Counted from the first letter of the stretch, positions 40,537-49,717 are shown. The stretch is DNA of 64,000 bases from Phocaeicola coprocola DSM 17136 (GCF_000154845.1 NZ_DS981457.1:186001-250000); one strand, 5' to 3'. Notes: a model not told the origin generated them from the letters alone. Numbers and translations: made by a program.

Positions 40537-42726
40537 TCAATAATGTACCGTTACTTCCTGATTGGTATCTATCCAAAGACGATATTTTCCCTCAGCGACT
40601 TTCTGAAACTCTCCTACAGATGCCTTGGGTAGCTTCTTGGCTGCAACATACAGATAACCTTTACCTTTGTCGGCTTTCAGGCGAATCGTCTTGCGGTCCA
40701 TATAAACGGTTATTTCTCCTCCCGGGACAGGGACACTGCCTTTCATCCATTTCAATCCGCCTAATGCGGGAGTCACTGCATATTCTTCATATCCAGGTTT
40801 TACCGGCTTCACTCCTAAATAATATTTTCCTAACAAATATATAGGACTGGCTCCCCATGCGTGGCAAAGACTCTTTCCATACGGACGCCCATACATGGCA
40901 AGATGTTCCGCTCCTTTCTCATCCGGATTATATTTTTCCCAAAATGATGTTGCTCCTTCTTTTAACATACCTCCCCAGTAAGCCAGCATTTCTTCCATAA
41001 CTTGCTCTTGCTCGCCCATGGCACAGAGAGCTTCCAGTTCGTAAAAACGCATATACGGAGTTGTAATTTTCAGGATACTATCATTCAGCAACACACTTTG
41101 CTTGATAAGTTGCTGCTTTTCTTCTGAAAGATAATCATAAAATACAGCAAACATATTGGCATAACGTGTCACACTAGTACTCTGCTTTCCTCCAATCCGA
41201 TTGTGCACCAAGGCCTTTGCATCCTCACTCCAGAATGCAGGTTCCAGTTTCTTTCGTAAAGAAGAGGACAGTTTTTCATACCCCCTGGCATCTTGCATCT
41301 CACCGGCAAGGCGAGCACAGAGCACCATCGTTTCCAAACTCTTGCAGAAAAGTACTTGCTCGAATGCCAACTGTCCTTTTTTGTCGAGATAACCATCTGC
41401 CCAGTCAACAAATACCCAGTCGCCTGTCATGCCCTGCACCATGCCATCACTGTCAGTCCGTCCCAATACATACTCCATAAGCGATTTCATCCGCGGATAC
41501 AGTTGCTTGACAAACTTCTCATCTCCCGTATACATATAATAGTCGTACACACTCAGGAACCAGTAAAAAGTATAATCCATGATGGTGTTAATATGAGAAG
41601 TTACCGGATCCTTTCCTCTCAGTTGCCAGATGGTACGCTTTACAGTCTCCGAATCAAAGAACAGATAATAGTTCATCAGATAACTTTGAATAGCGTCTCC
41701 ACTCCACACCCAGCGATCACGTTTGATACCATCAATGAAAAATTCCCGAGTGGTAAGATGCATCGTATAAGCACCTATCTCCCAAATTCTATTTAACAGA
41801 TCATTGTCACACTGAAAACTTCCACGGTAGGTTTCAGGCATATATTCGTATTGCATCGAAACTTTTCCAACAGAAATCTGTTCATCGCATACCACATATA
41901 CATAACGGAAAGCCTTACTGCTCTCCATCATATAACAATCATTTGTCAGAGGATGAACAGTACGCAGCGCAAGATCGGTCACTTTTCCATCCTGGACAGA
42001 CAAGATATCCATAGTTTCACAACGCTCGGTGTCCAAAGCTTCTTCTTTACTTTCACCATAATAAATCAATACCTTTCCTTCTCCTCGCATTTCTGAAAAA
42101 TCAAGATATCCGAAAGTTTCCCGACCAAAATCATAAAGAATACCATTCTCTACAGAAATTGAAGAAACAGCCAGCAAAGGTTTGCAGGGTAAACGAAACA
42201 AAGACGGACGGCTTGTTTTCGAATTAAAATTCCAGCTTCCAGCATCCATATAAACAGTAGCCGAAGTATCACTTGCTTTTCCGCTTTCATCTATCCATTC
42301 TTTATCTTCGTAAGTAACCTTCCAACTGGCATCACTTTTTATCGTCCACCCGTCGACATAAAGAGCCGGAGGAGTAAGCTGGTTCCATACCTTAATATTA
42401 ATTTTGTGCTTTCCCGCTGGAATAATCAGTTTATCAGGCATGCCAAACTGTAATTTGCCATCCAACTTAACATTGTACCGTCCTTCCACACTCAGCTGTA
42501 TCGTTTCAGCTTCAGGCAAATCGACTTCTTTACTGAATTCAACAACGACATAATGACTATCCGTTTTCCAGAAAGGAGGGAAAAAAGCTCCTCTTTCCGT
42601 ACGACGGTTATTCATCTGGTTACCCAGCCAAATCTCATAATCCCCCGGATACCAAATCCAAGTCTGTGCTCCTAATGAAGCACACATACCAACCGAAGCC
42701 AGCAAGGTTACAAATTTATTTTTCAT
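40537..42726 (-). CDS. Secreted alpha-L-rhamnosidase-like glycosidase, GH78 type
   Basis: The protein has 729 residues from ATG 42726, with a signal peptide (MKNKFVTLLASVG to GAQ). A beta-rich N-terminal half is followed by an (alpha/alpha)6 barrel with EFFIDGIKRDRWVWSGDAIQ, the acidic catalytic neighbourhood of GH78, and GDWVFVDWADG, ELEALCAMGEQEQV and SLCHAWGASPIYLL. A C-terminal beta domain ends it. GH78 enzymes release alpha-linked L-rhamnose. An in-frame ATG at 42744 also exists but is made by the inserted IS end, giving a six-residue MNKTHK extension. Before insertion the gap from the upstream stop codon was 29 bp, so the gene belonged to an operon. Confidence 0.88.
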   Translation of the reverse strand: MKNKFVTLLASVGMCASLGAQTWIWYPGDYEIWLGNQMNNRRTERGAFFPPFWKTDSHYVVVEFSKEVDLPEAETIQLSVEGRYNVKLDGKLQFGMPDKLIIPAGKHKINIKVWNQLTPPALYVDGWTIKSDASWKVTYEDKEWIDESGKASDTSATVYMDAGSWNFNSKTSRPSLFRLPCKPLLAVSSISVENGILYDFGRETFGYLDFSEMRGEGKVLIYYGESKEEALDTERCETMDILSVQDGKVTDLALRTVHPLTNDCYMMESSKAFRYVYVVCDEQISVGKVSMQYEYMPETYRGSFQCDNDLLNRIWEIGAYTMHLTTREFFIDGIKRDRWVWSGDAIQSYLMNYYLFFDSETVKRTIWQLRGKDPVTSHINTIMDYTFYWFLSVYDYYMYTGDEKFVKQLYPRMKSLMEYVLGRTDSDGMVQGMTGDWVFVDWADGYLDKKGQLAFEQVLFCKSLETMVLCARLAGEMQDARGYEKLSSSLRKKLEPAFWSEDAKALVHNRIGGKQSTSVTRYANMFAVFYDYLSEEKQQLIKQSVLLNDSILKITTPYMRFYELEALCAMGEQEQVMEEMLAYWGGMLKEGATSFWEKYNPDEKGAEHLAMYGRPYGKSLCHAWGASPIYLLGKYYLGVKPVKPGYEEYAVTPALGGLKWMKGSVPVPGGEITVYMDRKTIRLKADKGKGYLYVAAKKLPKASVGEFQKVAEGKYRLWIDTNQEVTVHY

Positions 42727-42730
42727 TTTG

Positions 42731-42741
42731 TGTGTTTTATT
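42731..42741. repeat. Target site duplication, left copy
   Basis: TGTGTTTTATT at this position recurs exactly at 44065-44075, flanking the IS element. Confidence 0.75.
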
Positions 42742-44064
42742 CATTAGTGTCCCGTTAAAATCGGGACGAATTAAATATTAATCAAACAACCCCGGGAAAA
42801 GGGGATTTAATTGCTCTTTGACATCATTGAAATTAGTCTTATTGAACAACTCTTGTAAAGGTGTTTTATCCGTTAATGAAATGCTCAAAATCTGTAGGAC
42901 CTCATAGGTCGAACGGCTTAAGTGCAAATCATGTTGGATAATAGCTACCAAACAATAAGTGATAATAGCCACACTTATCTGAATACGGACTGCGTTTTCT
43001 GTGGTGCCCCAGAACCTTTTGATTTTAAGGTGCTGCTTCAACCATTTGAAGAACAGTTCTACAAGCCATCTCTTTTTATAGAGATTAGCTACATCAAGTG
43101 CAGATATATGTTTGGCATTTGTCAGGAAGGTAAATTCACGATCATCTTCTTCATCATAGAACCTGATAATCCTGAATGATTCCGGATACTTCTTTTCAGA
43201 GGTATATCCTGATAATTTCACTTCAGCATCAGATAGTATATTCTTTGGTAGTCTGCGTTTCCATTTGCAGAACTTAAATTTAAGATTCGACTTGGCTCTT
43301 ACGACAAAGAAAGAGCCAGTAAGATGAATCCGATATAGTTCCTTAAACGAATCATACGCTCTATCAAAAATATAGTATGCATTTGGTTCATAATGAATTG
43401 CAGACATTGCTGTTGAGTCATGTTTTGAAGCTGTGGTTACTGTAAAAAAAGCCGGAACCTGAGCCTCAATGTCATAAAGGACATGTGCCTTGACTCCACC
43501 TTTTTTACTTCGAAATTTAGCCCAAGGAAATGTTGCCAAACATAACGGAATGGTGGTTGAATCAAAAGCGTACTTCTTTCCTTCGATATCCAGAATATGA
43601 GTAGCTCGTTTATCACTGGCTTCTTTCATCATGAAGAATGCAAAATCTTCAAAGATTCTGTAATCCCTATTTTGGTTAGCTGATGCAAGTGTGGTTTTGG
43701 CCAAGGGTTCACGACCCAATCCCAAATGATAACACTTGGCTTGATGTGCTTCCAATGCAACAATCAGGTCGCGTAGGCTCTCACGATTGCTTAGCTGTCC
43801 GAACATCATAGCAAGAAGCTGGTTCCAGCAAGTGAAATGTTTGACGTAACGATTTCCATCGTATTTGTCCACGATTCTTCTGAATTTATTGTTGTTCAAA
43901 AACTCTACCAATTGAGCGAAAACATATTTGTCTTGATTCATTTGAAGCCATTTGATTTGGTTTCAAAGGTACAATTTCAAATCGTCGCGCTTTACAAATA
44001 GAGTATAATAAGCTATATTTCAGTTATTTCAAAGAACTATTTATCCACTTTTACGGGACAGTAA
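42742..44064 (-). mobile_element. IS4-family insertion sequence
   Basis: The 1323-bp element holds one transposase gene. Its ends are inverted: TTAGTGTCCCGT at the left (42744-42755) and the complement of TTACTGTCCCGT at the right (44053-44064), differing at one base. An 11-bp direct repeat flanks it, fitting the 10-12-bp duplications of several IS4 groups. The left end also contains a small hairpin, GTCCCG-loop-CGGGAC (42749-42767), just before the rhamnosidase start. The perfect duplication and intact transposase suggest recent insertion. Confidence 0.88.
42778..43941 (-). CDS. IS4-family transposase (DUF4372 N-terminus, DDE domain)
   Basis: The 387-residue protein opens with the DUF4372-like DNA-binding part (VFAQLVEFLNNNKFRRIVDKY, FTCWNQLLAMMFGQLSNRESLRD). 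It then has the DDE core: FDSTT with the first Asp, IFDRAYDSF with the second, and YKKRWLVELFFKWLK, which is an exact Y-x2-R-x3-E-x6-K IS4 signature. No frameshift is present, so the enzyme should be active. It is transcribed in the same direction as the surrounding glycosidase operon and reads towards the rhamnosidase gene. Confidence 0.95.
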   Translation of the reverse strand: MNQDKYVFAQLVEFLNNNKFRRIVDKYDGNRYVKHFTCWNQLLAMMFGQLSNRESLRDLIVALEAHQAKCYHLGLGREPLAKTTLASANQNRDYRIFEDFAFFMMKEASDKRATHILDIEGKKYAFDSTTIPLCLATFPWAKFRSKKGGVKAHVLYDIEAQVPAFFTVTTASKHDSTAMSAIHYEPNAYYIFDRAYDSFKELYRIHLTGSFFVVRAKSNLKFKFCKWKRRLPKNILSDAEVKLSGYTSEKKYPESFRIIRFYDEEDDREFTFLTNAKHISALDVANLYKKRWLVELFFKWLKQHLKIKRFWGTTENAVRIQISVAIITYCLVAIIQHDLHLSRSTYEVLQILSISLTDKTPLQELFNKTNFNDVKEQLNPLFPGLFD

Positions 44065-44075
44065 TGTGTTTTATT
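44065..44075. repeat. Target site duplication, right copy
   Basis: TGTGTTTTATT, identical to 42731-42741, directly follows the right end of the IS. Confidence 0.75.
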
Positions 44076-44089
44076 ATTTAATTATTTTG

Positions 44090-45472
44090 TCAGAATTCTG
44101 TCACAACTGGACGACCTTCCATCCAAGCAATCATATTCAAGACCAGGAAATTCCAATTTTGAAATCCTCTATTCAGAACAGGCTCTCCATTATCGGGCAG
44201 ATAATATTCATGCAACGCCCCGAAGCGCTCAAAGTCACGTCCCAGTAAAAGTATTGTTTTTTCAGCAACTTCTCGGGCTTCCTTTTCATAGCCATATTGC
44301 AGCAACCCTCTGAAAACAAGATAATTTACATTAATCCATATAGGTCCTGCCCATGAAGACGGATTACCACTCGCTCGCACATTATACATTTTTTCCAACG
44401 GGGAAAGCGTACGAATACCTGCAAGAGCATTAAAAGAAGTTGTATCACAAAAATGTATCTGTACCATTTGCCGGGCTTGTTCCGGCGTTGCTACTTGAGC
44501 CCACATTGCCATAAAACCACTCCATACACTAAATCGCTGGATCAAGCAGTCGTATGTTCTGGGCTGTCCCACATGCAAGTATAAATCTCCCGGGTACAAT
44601 CCTTCGATATCCGGTTTTTCTACTAGAAGAAGATTTAAGTCTACACTATAATAAAAACGGTCTCGTTCATCCCAACAGTGCTTACGTATATTGGTTTTCA
44701 GTGTTTCAGCTTCTTTCTCAAAAAAGATTGAAATATCTGTCAAGTTCAGACAGTCGGCCAAATAAGCCATCGCTTGAAGTTCCTTATACATCAAACAATT
44801 CAGAAAGATAGAGCCAGAACTACCGTGGGGACGATAAAAGGTACTTGGATCATTGTCTACTCCGATAGCCTCATCCGTTTCCCAATAAATCAATCCAGTT
44901 GCTTTATGCCTGTGAAAATTAAGATACTTAGCTACAAAAGCCTGTAAAGTATAAAAGTCCTCCCGCAACCACTCTGCATCTCCACCCATATTTTTGACGA
45001 TAAAGGCAGCATGCTGGGCAAGTGTCGGCTTATGCATATTGGTCTTCCACGGATTTCTTCTCTTCAACATTTCTTCACGACTTGGAGCATTCCGTTCTAT
45101 CCAGATAGGAATCCACCCATCCATTCCTCCGTAACTCAACGAATTTAATACACATCCCTGTTCATAAGCCAAAGCTTCCTTTTTATCAGCTTCAGTTCCT
45201 TTGTCTGATAAAATCTGACGCAAGGCCACATCACTGAGCCACGAGTCCCAATCCCATAACATATCCAAATACTGACTACTTCCCGGAGCCAGAAAAGGAA
45301 AATGTAAAGAACCTCCTGCCTGACGATACATGCCCTTCATCTCCTTATATATATGTTTCTTGCAAATCTCTCTGTATTTTTCAATATTCACAGCGTTTCG
45401 CTCCGGCAGCTGAGCCTGACATATACCTCCTATTACAATATTTAATACCAATAGCAATATTGTCTTTTTCAT
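44090..45472 (-). CDS. Secreted trehalase/GH63-like (alpha/alpha)6 barrel glycosidase, substrate unknown
   Basis: The 460-residue protein has a signal peptide (residues 1-20, ending CQAQ) and an all-helical barrel with WDWDSWLSDVALRQIL, GGMDGWIPIWIER, YWETDEAIGVDNDPSTF and VRASGNPSSWAGPIWINVNYLVFRGL. These motifs fit the trehalase / GH63 / MGH1-like superfamily, where an Asp in the WD region and a Glu/Asp pair near the end are catalytic. The substrate cannot be read from the sequence. Its position ahead of GH78-like and GH140-like genes points to a plant cell-wall side chain. It was the first gene of the operon before the IS entered. Confidence 0.75.
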   Translation of the reverse strand: MKKTILLLVLNIVIGGICQAQLPERNAVNIEKYREICKKHIYKEMKGMYRQAGGSLHFPFLAPGSSQYLDMLWDWDSWLSDVALRQILSDKGTEADKKEALAYEQGCVLNSLSYGGMDGWIPIWIERNAPSREEMLKRRNPWKTNMHKPTLAQHAAFIVKNMGGDAEWLREDFYTLQAFVAKYLNFHRHKATGLIYWETDEAIGVDNDPSTFYRPHGSSGSIFLNCLMYKELQAMAYLADCLNLTDISIFFEKEAETLKTNIRKHCWDERDRFYYSVDLNLLLVEKPDIEGLYPGDLYLHVGQPRTYDCLIQRFSVWSGFMAMWAQVATPEQARQMVQIHFCDTTSFNALAGIRTLSPLEKMYNVRASGNPSSWAGPIWINVNYLVFRGLLQYGYEKEAREVAEKTILLLGRDFERFGALHEYYLPDNGEPVLNRGFQNWNFLVLNMIAWMEGRPVVTEF

Positions 45473-45568
45473 AGCAATAAAATTAGGTTTATAACTAAAT
45501 TAAAATAAACAAAAGCAGATAATCTAAAAGAAAACTCCAATCAAACAAAATTTATTGAATCATAGAAG

Positions 45569-45576
45569 CAAAAATA
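45569..45576 (-). promoter_or_regulatory. Possible -7 box for the glycosidase operon
   Basis: Minus-strand TATTTTTG lies about 96 bp before the start codon at 45472. It is the best match in the gap, but the AT-rich context makes it weak. Confidence 0.35.
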
Positions 45577-45663
45577 ATTATTCAAAACAATAAACAAAAG
45601 AAAACAAAATAATAAAAACATTTATTAACAACAAATGTCTACATTATAGACAATATATTTCTT

Positions 45664-45703
45664 TTGACAACTCAAATCATTTATCATATTCATAGCTTGT
45701 CAA
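45664..45703. promoter_or_regulatory. Candidate regulator site between the glycosidase and rha operons
   Basis: TTGACAA (45664-45670) and TTGTCAA (45697-45703) are inverted copies whose starts are 33 bp apart. They lie about 60-100 bp upstream of the rha promoter box in the divergent gap, a fitting place for a RhaR-type activator that could serve both operons. Confidence 0.35.
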
Positions 45704-45763
45704 GTATATCAAATAACTTAGTCTTAAAGTCAAAAAGAGCATTTTTTTCGTTTTATAAAATTC

Positions 45764-45771
45764 TACATTTG
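45764..45771 (+). promoter_or_regulatory. -7 box of the rha operon
   Basis: TACATTTG lies 40 bp before the rhamnulokinase start codon. Confidence 0.55.
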
Positions 45772-45811
45772 CATCAGATAAAATTCAAAACAACAAACCT
45801 GAATTGTAACT

Positions 45812-47272
45812 ATGGTAAAATGCTTTTTTGCAGTCGATCTGGGAGCAACCAGCGGACGCACGATATTAGGATATTTTACTCCTCAAGGACTGATTACGGA
45901 AGAAATTAACCGTTTTCCCAATCACCTTATAGAAACAGGAGGACATTTTTACTGGGATATTTATGAACTTTACCGGAATATTATAGAAGGTCTGAAAATT
46001 GCCGGAAATAAAAAAGATACAGAAATTATTTCTATCGGTATCGATACGTGGGGAGTAGACTTTGTATGTATTGGAAAAGATGGTGGTATATTGCGACAAC
46101 CATATGCATACCGTGACCCTCAGACAGAGGGAGCTCCCGAAAAATATTTTAAACGAGTACCACGTAATGAAGTTTATGAACTGACAGGCATCCAAGTTAT
46201 GAACTTCAACTCTTTATTTCAGCTTGATACCTTACGAAGAAACAATGACAGTGCACTGGCACATGCCGACAAAATATTATTCATGCCAGATGCACTCAGC
46301 TACATGCTAACCGGAGAAATGGTTACTGAATATACGATAGCCTCAACCGCGCAACTCGTTAATGCACATACCCGGAAACTTGACTCGCAAATACTCAAAA
46401 GCATCGGATTAAATGAGAAACACTTCGGACGCTTTGTCTATCCTGGAGAAATTATTGGAAGCCTAACTCCTGAGTTACAACAACTCACAGGACTTAGTGC
46501 TATTCCTGTAGTAGCAGTTGCAGGCCACGACACAGCTTCTGCCGTTGCTGCTGTACCGGCAGCAAACAAGAATTTTGCTTATTTAAGCAGCGGTACTTGG
46601 TCGTTGATGGGAGTAGAAACTCAAACTCCAGTTATCAATGCCGAAACAGAAGCCTTGAATTTTACCAATGAAGGAGGAGTAGAAGGAACTATCCGCCTAT
46701 TGAAAAATATTTGTGGCATGTGGCTGCTGGAGCGGTGCCGCATAAACTGGGGAGATACTTCATACCCCGACCTGATTGCTGAAGCTGAAGCAAGTGAACC
46801 ATTCCGAAACTTAATCTGTCCGGACGATAAAGTCTTTGACAATCCGACAAACATGGAAGAAACCATAAAAAAATATTGCAAAGACCATAATCAACCAGCC
46901 ATTGAAACACGCGGACAACTGGTTCGCTGTATATTCGAAAGCCTTGCATTACGTTACCGGCAAGTATTGGAAAACCTGCAACGACTCTCTCCTAATCCGA
47001 TAGAAGTTCTCCACGTTATCGGAGGAGGAAGCCGTAACGATCTTCTGAACCAATGGACAGCCAATGCCATCGGTATACCAGTTATAGCCGGTCCTTCGGA
47101 AGCAACTGCAATAGGAAACATCATGATACAAGCTGTAGCAGCAGGTCAAACAGCAGATATTGCTTCTATGCGTCAACTTTTAAATCACGCTATACATTTA
47201 AAAACATTCTATCCCGAACACAAAGAGACATGGGATGTAGCCTATCTCCAATTCAAGACAATTACTCAATAA
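45812..47272 (+). CDS. rhaB: Rhamnulokinase
   Basis: RhaB phosphorylates L-rhamnulose at O-1. The 486-residue FGGY-type kinase starts with FAVDLGATSGRTILG and has GIDTWGVDFV, VAVAGHDTASAVAAVPA, the FAYLSSGTWSLMGVE block and the adenine-binding GGGSRNDLLNQWTANA. The length matches E. coli RhaB closely. It is the first gene of the rha operon (called rhaK in B. thetaiotaomicron work). The isomerase gene follows after 27 bp. Confidence 0.95.
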   Translation: MVKCFFAVDLGATSGRTILGYFTPQGLITEEINRFPNHLIETGGHFYWDIYELYRNIIEGLKIAGNKKDTEIISIGIDTWGVDFVCIGKDGGILRQPYAYRDPQTEGAPEKYFKRVPRNEVYELTGIQVMNFNSLFQLDTLRRNNDSALAHADKILFMPDALSYMLTGEMVTEYTIASTAQLVNAHTRKLDSQILKSIGLNEKHFGRFVYPGEIIGSLTPELQQLTGLSAIPVVAVAGHDTASAVAAVPAANKNFAYLSSGTWSLMGVETQTPVINAETEALNFTNEGGVEGTIRLLKNICGMWLLERCRINWGDTSYPDLIAEAEASEPFRNLICPDDKVFDNPTNMEETIKKYCKDHNQPAIETRGQLVRCIFESLALRYRQVLENLQRLSPNPIEVLHVIGGGSRNDLLNQWTANAIGIPVIAGPSEATAIGNIMIQAVAAGQTADIASMRQLLNHAIHLKTFYPEHKETWDVAYLQFKTITQ

Positions 47273-47299
47273 TAATCAATAACTTAAACACATAATATC

Positions 47300-48553
47300 A
47301 TGAAAGAAGAATTAATAACAAAAGCGTATGAAATAGCAAAAGAACGGTATGCAGCTGTAGGAGTTGATGTAGACAAAGCAATGGATACATTGCAAAATAT
47401 ATCCCTGTCACTACACTGCTGGCAGGCAGATGATGTTGCTGGATTCGAATCAAACGGTTCACTGACTGGTGGTATTCAAGCAACAGGTAATTATCCGGGC
47501 AAGGCACGCAACATTGACGAAGTGCGTCAGGATGTTTTAAAAGCAGCATCTTATTTACCAGGTACACACCGCTTGAACCTGCATGAAATATACGGAGACT
47601 TTCAAGGAAAATTTGTCGACCGCGATCAGGTAGATGCTTCATACTTTGAAAGCTGGATGCAATGGGCTTCGGAAAACAATATGAAACTTGATTTCAACTC
47701 AACCTCTTTCTCACATCCCAAAAGCGGAAATCTTTCTTTAGCCAATCCGGATAAAGCAATCCGTGATTTCTGGGTAGAACACACTATCCGCTGTCGTGCC
47801 ATTGCCGAAGAAATGGGTAAACGCCAGAATGATCCTTGTATCATGAATGTATGGGTTCACGACGGAAGTAAAGATATCACAGTAAACCGCATGCAATACC
47901 GTGAGCTGTTGAAAGATTCACTCGACCGCATTTTTGCCACCGAATACAAGAACATGAAAGACTGTATCGAATCGAAAGTATTCGGCATCGGTCTTGAAAG
48001 TTACACTGTAGGCTCCAACGACTTCTATATCGGATACGGAGTCAGCAGACAGAAAATGATTACACTCGACATGGGTCATTTCCACCCGACAGAAAGTGTT
48101 GCCGACAAACTATCTTCACTGCTGCTGTACGTTCCGGAAATCATGCTTCACGTAAGCCGTCCGGTACGCTGGGATAGCGACCATGTTACTATCATGAACG
48201 ATGAAACATTGGATTTGTGTCAGGAAATCGTACGGTGCAACGCACTCGACCGTGTGCATATCGGTCTGGACTTTTTCGATGCAAGTATCAATCGTATCGG
48301 TGCTTATGTCATCGGAGCACGCGCTACACAGAAATCAATGTTACGTGCATTGCTTGAACCTATTGCCAAGCTCCGCGAATACGAAGCCAACAATCAGCTG
48401 TTCGAACGCCTCGCTCTGCTAGAAGAAGCCAAAGTCCTCCCGTGGAATGCTGTATGGGATATGTTCTGTTTGAAGAATAATGTTCCGGTTGGCGAAGAGT
48501 ATATTGCCGATATTGAAAAATACGAAGCAAATGTAACATCGAAACGTTGCTAA
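47300..48553 (+). CDS. rhaA: L-rhamnose isomerase
   Basis: RhaA converts L-rhamnose to L-rhamnulose in the cytoplasm. The 417-residue protein has LSLHCWQADDVAGFE at the N-terminus, LDFNSTSFSHPKS, NVWVHDGSKDITVNR and the metal-binding ITLDMGHFHPTESVADK and RPVRWDSDHV segments. It is of typical length. The hairpin at 48563-48603 separates it from the permease gene. Confidence 0.97.
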   Translation: MKEELITKAYEIAKERYAAVGVDVDKAMDTLQNISLSLHCWQADDVAGFESNGSLTGGIQATGNYPGKARNIDEVRQDVLKAASYLPGTHRLNLHEIYGDFQGKFVDRDQVDASYFESWMQWASENNMKLDFNSTSFSHPKSGNLSLANPDKAIRDFWVEHTIRCRAIAEEMGKRQNDPCIMNVWVHDGSKDITVNRMQYRELLKDSLDRIFATEYKNMKDCIESKVFGIGLESYTVGSNDFYIGYGVSRQKMITLDMGHFHPTESVADKLSSLLLYVPEIMLHVSRPVRWDSDHVTIMNDETLDLCQEIVRCNALDRVHIGLDFFDASINRIGAYVIGARATQKSMLRALLEPIAKLREYEANNQLFERLALLEEAKVLPWNAVWDMFCLKNNVPVGEEYIADIEKYEANVTSKRC

Positions 48554-48562
48554 ATCTCGATA

Positions 48563-48603
48563 CAGATGTCATCCAAAGAGCTTTTACCCGCGGATGACAT
48601 CTG
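48563..48603 (+). other. Intercistronic hairpin inside the rha operon
   Basis: CAGATGTCATCC (48563-48574) pairs perfectly with GGATGACATCTG (48592-48603), a 12-bp stem. No T run follows, so it is more likely an mRNA-stability or processing element than a terminator. Its start, AGATGTCAT, is shared with the palindromic element at 8745-8857. Confidence 0.6.
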
Positions 48604-48647
48604 GTTTATATAACTAAATTTCTAAAACTGGAAAAAACATACTACTT

Positions 48648-49679
48648 ATGAACACTCTGATAGGTTTACTGATTATTGCCATAGGCAGTTTCGGACAAAG
48701 CAGTTCGTATGTTCCAATCAACAAAGTAAAAAACTGGTCCTGGGAAAGTTTCTGGCTTGTACAAGGCATTTTCGCATGGCTAGTTTTTCCACTGCTGGGA
48801 GCATTGCTGGCAATTCCAGCAGGAAGTACTCTTACTGAATTATGGAGCAGCGGAGGAGCTTTACCAGCTATTATATATGGAATTTTATGGGGTGTTGGAG
48901 GACTCACTTTCGGACTGAGCATGCGTTACTTGGGAGTAGCACTGGGACAAAGTATTTCTCTAGGTACATGTGCAGCTTTTGGAACATTATTTCCTGCTTT
49001 ATTCGGTGGAACAGATTTATTCCATGGAGAAGGTTTAATGCTACTTATTGGAGTCTGCATCACACTGGCGGGTATTGCTATCATCGGATATGCAGGCAGC
49101 CTCCGCTCTAAAAATATGAGCGAAGAAGAAAAGAAAGCGGCAGTAAAAGATTTTGCCTTGACAAAAGGACTGCTGGTTGCCTTGCTTGCAGGAATCATGA
49201 GTGCATGCTTTGCCTTAGGTCTGGATGCAGGTACTCCTATAAAAGAAGCCGCACTTGAAAAAGGAACAGATGCATTGTATGCAGGACTCCCCGTCATTTT
49301 TCTGGTAACATTAGGCGGATTCTGTACCAATGCAGCATATTGTATCCAGCAGAATCTGAAGAACCAAACAGGAAAAGAATACTTCTCTGTCAGCAAAGGT
49401 ACATTTACAAATAATATCTTATTTTGCGCACTGGCAGGAGTTTTATGGTACTCTCAGTTCTTCGGACTGGAGATGGGAAAAAGCTTCCTTTCCGACAGCC
49501 CGATATTGCTAGCTTTTTCATGGAGTATACTGATGTCGCTGAACGTAACTTTCAGCAATGTCTGGGGAATACTCCTTAAAGAATGGAAAGGTTGCAGTGC
49601 ACAAACTATTGGAACATTGATACTAGGACTTGCCGTACTGATTGCTTCTATTATCGTAGTAGCAATGGCACAAGCCTGA
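48648..49679 (+). CDS. rhaT: L-rhamnose/proton symporter
   Basis: The 343-residue inner-membrane protein has ten hydrophobic segments spread over its length, as in the RhaT group of the drug/metabolite transporter superfamily. Marks include SSYVPINKVKNWSWESFWLVQGIFAWL near the start, GALWGVGGL-like sequence (here GILWGVGGLTFGLSMRY) and GKSFLSDSPILLAFSW near the end. It imports L-rhamnose across the inner membrane. Released rhamnose must first reach the periplasm by another route. The aldolase gene follows after 38 bp. Confidence 0.94.
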   Translation: MNTLIGLLIIAIGSFGQSSSYVPINKVKNWSWESFWLVQGIFAWLVFPLLGALLAIPAGSTLTELWSSGGALPAIIYGILWGVGGLTFGLSMRYLGVALGQSISLGTCAAFGTLFPALFGGTDLFHGEGLMLLIGVCITLAGIAIIGYAGSLRSKNMSEEEKKAAVKDFALTKGLLVALLAGIMSACFALGLDAGTPIKEAALEKGTDALYAGLPVIFLVTLGGFCTNAAYCIQQNLKNQTGKEYFSVSKGTFTNNILFCALAGVLWYSQFFGLEMGKSFLSDSPILLAFSWSILMSLNVTFSNVWGILLKEWKGCSAQTIGTLILGLAVLIASIIVVAMAQA

Positions 49680-49717
49680 CAAATTGAATAATTATTAAAA
49701 CATACAATACAGAAAAT

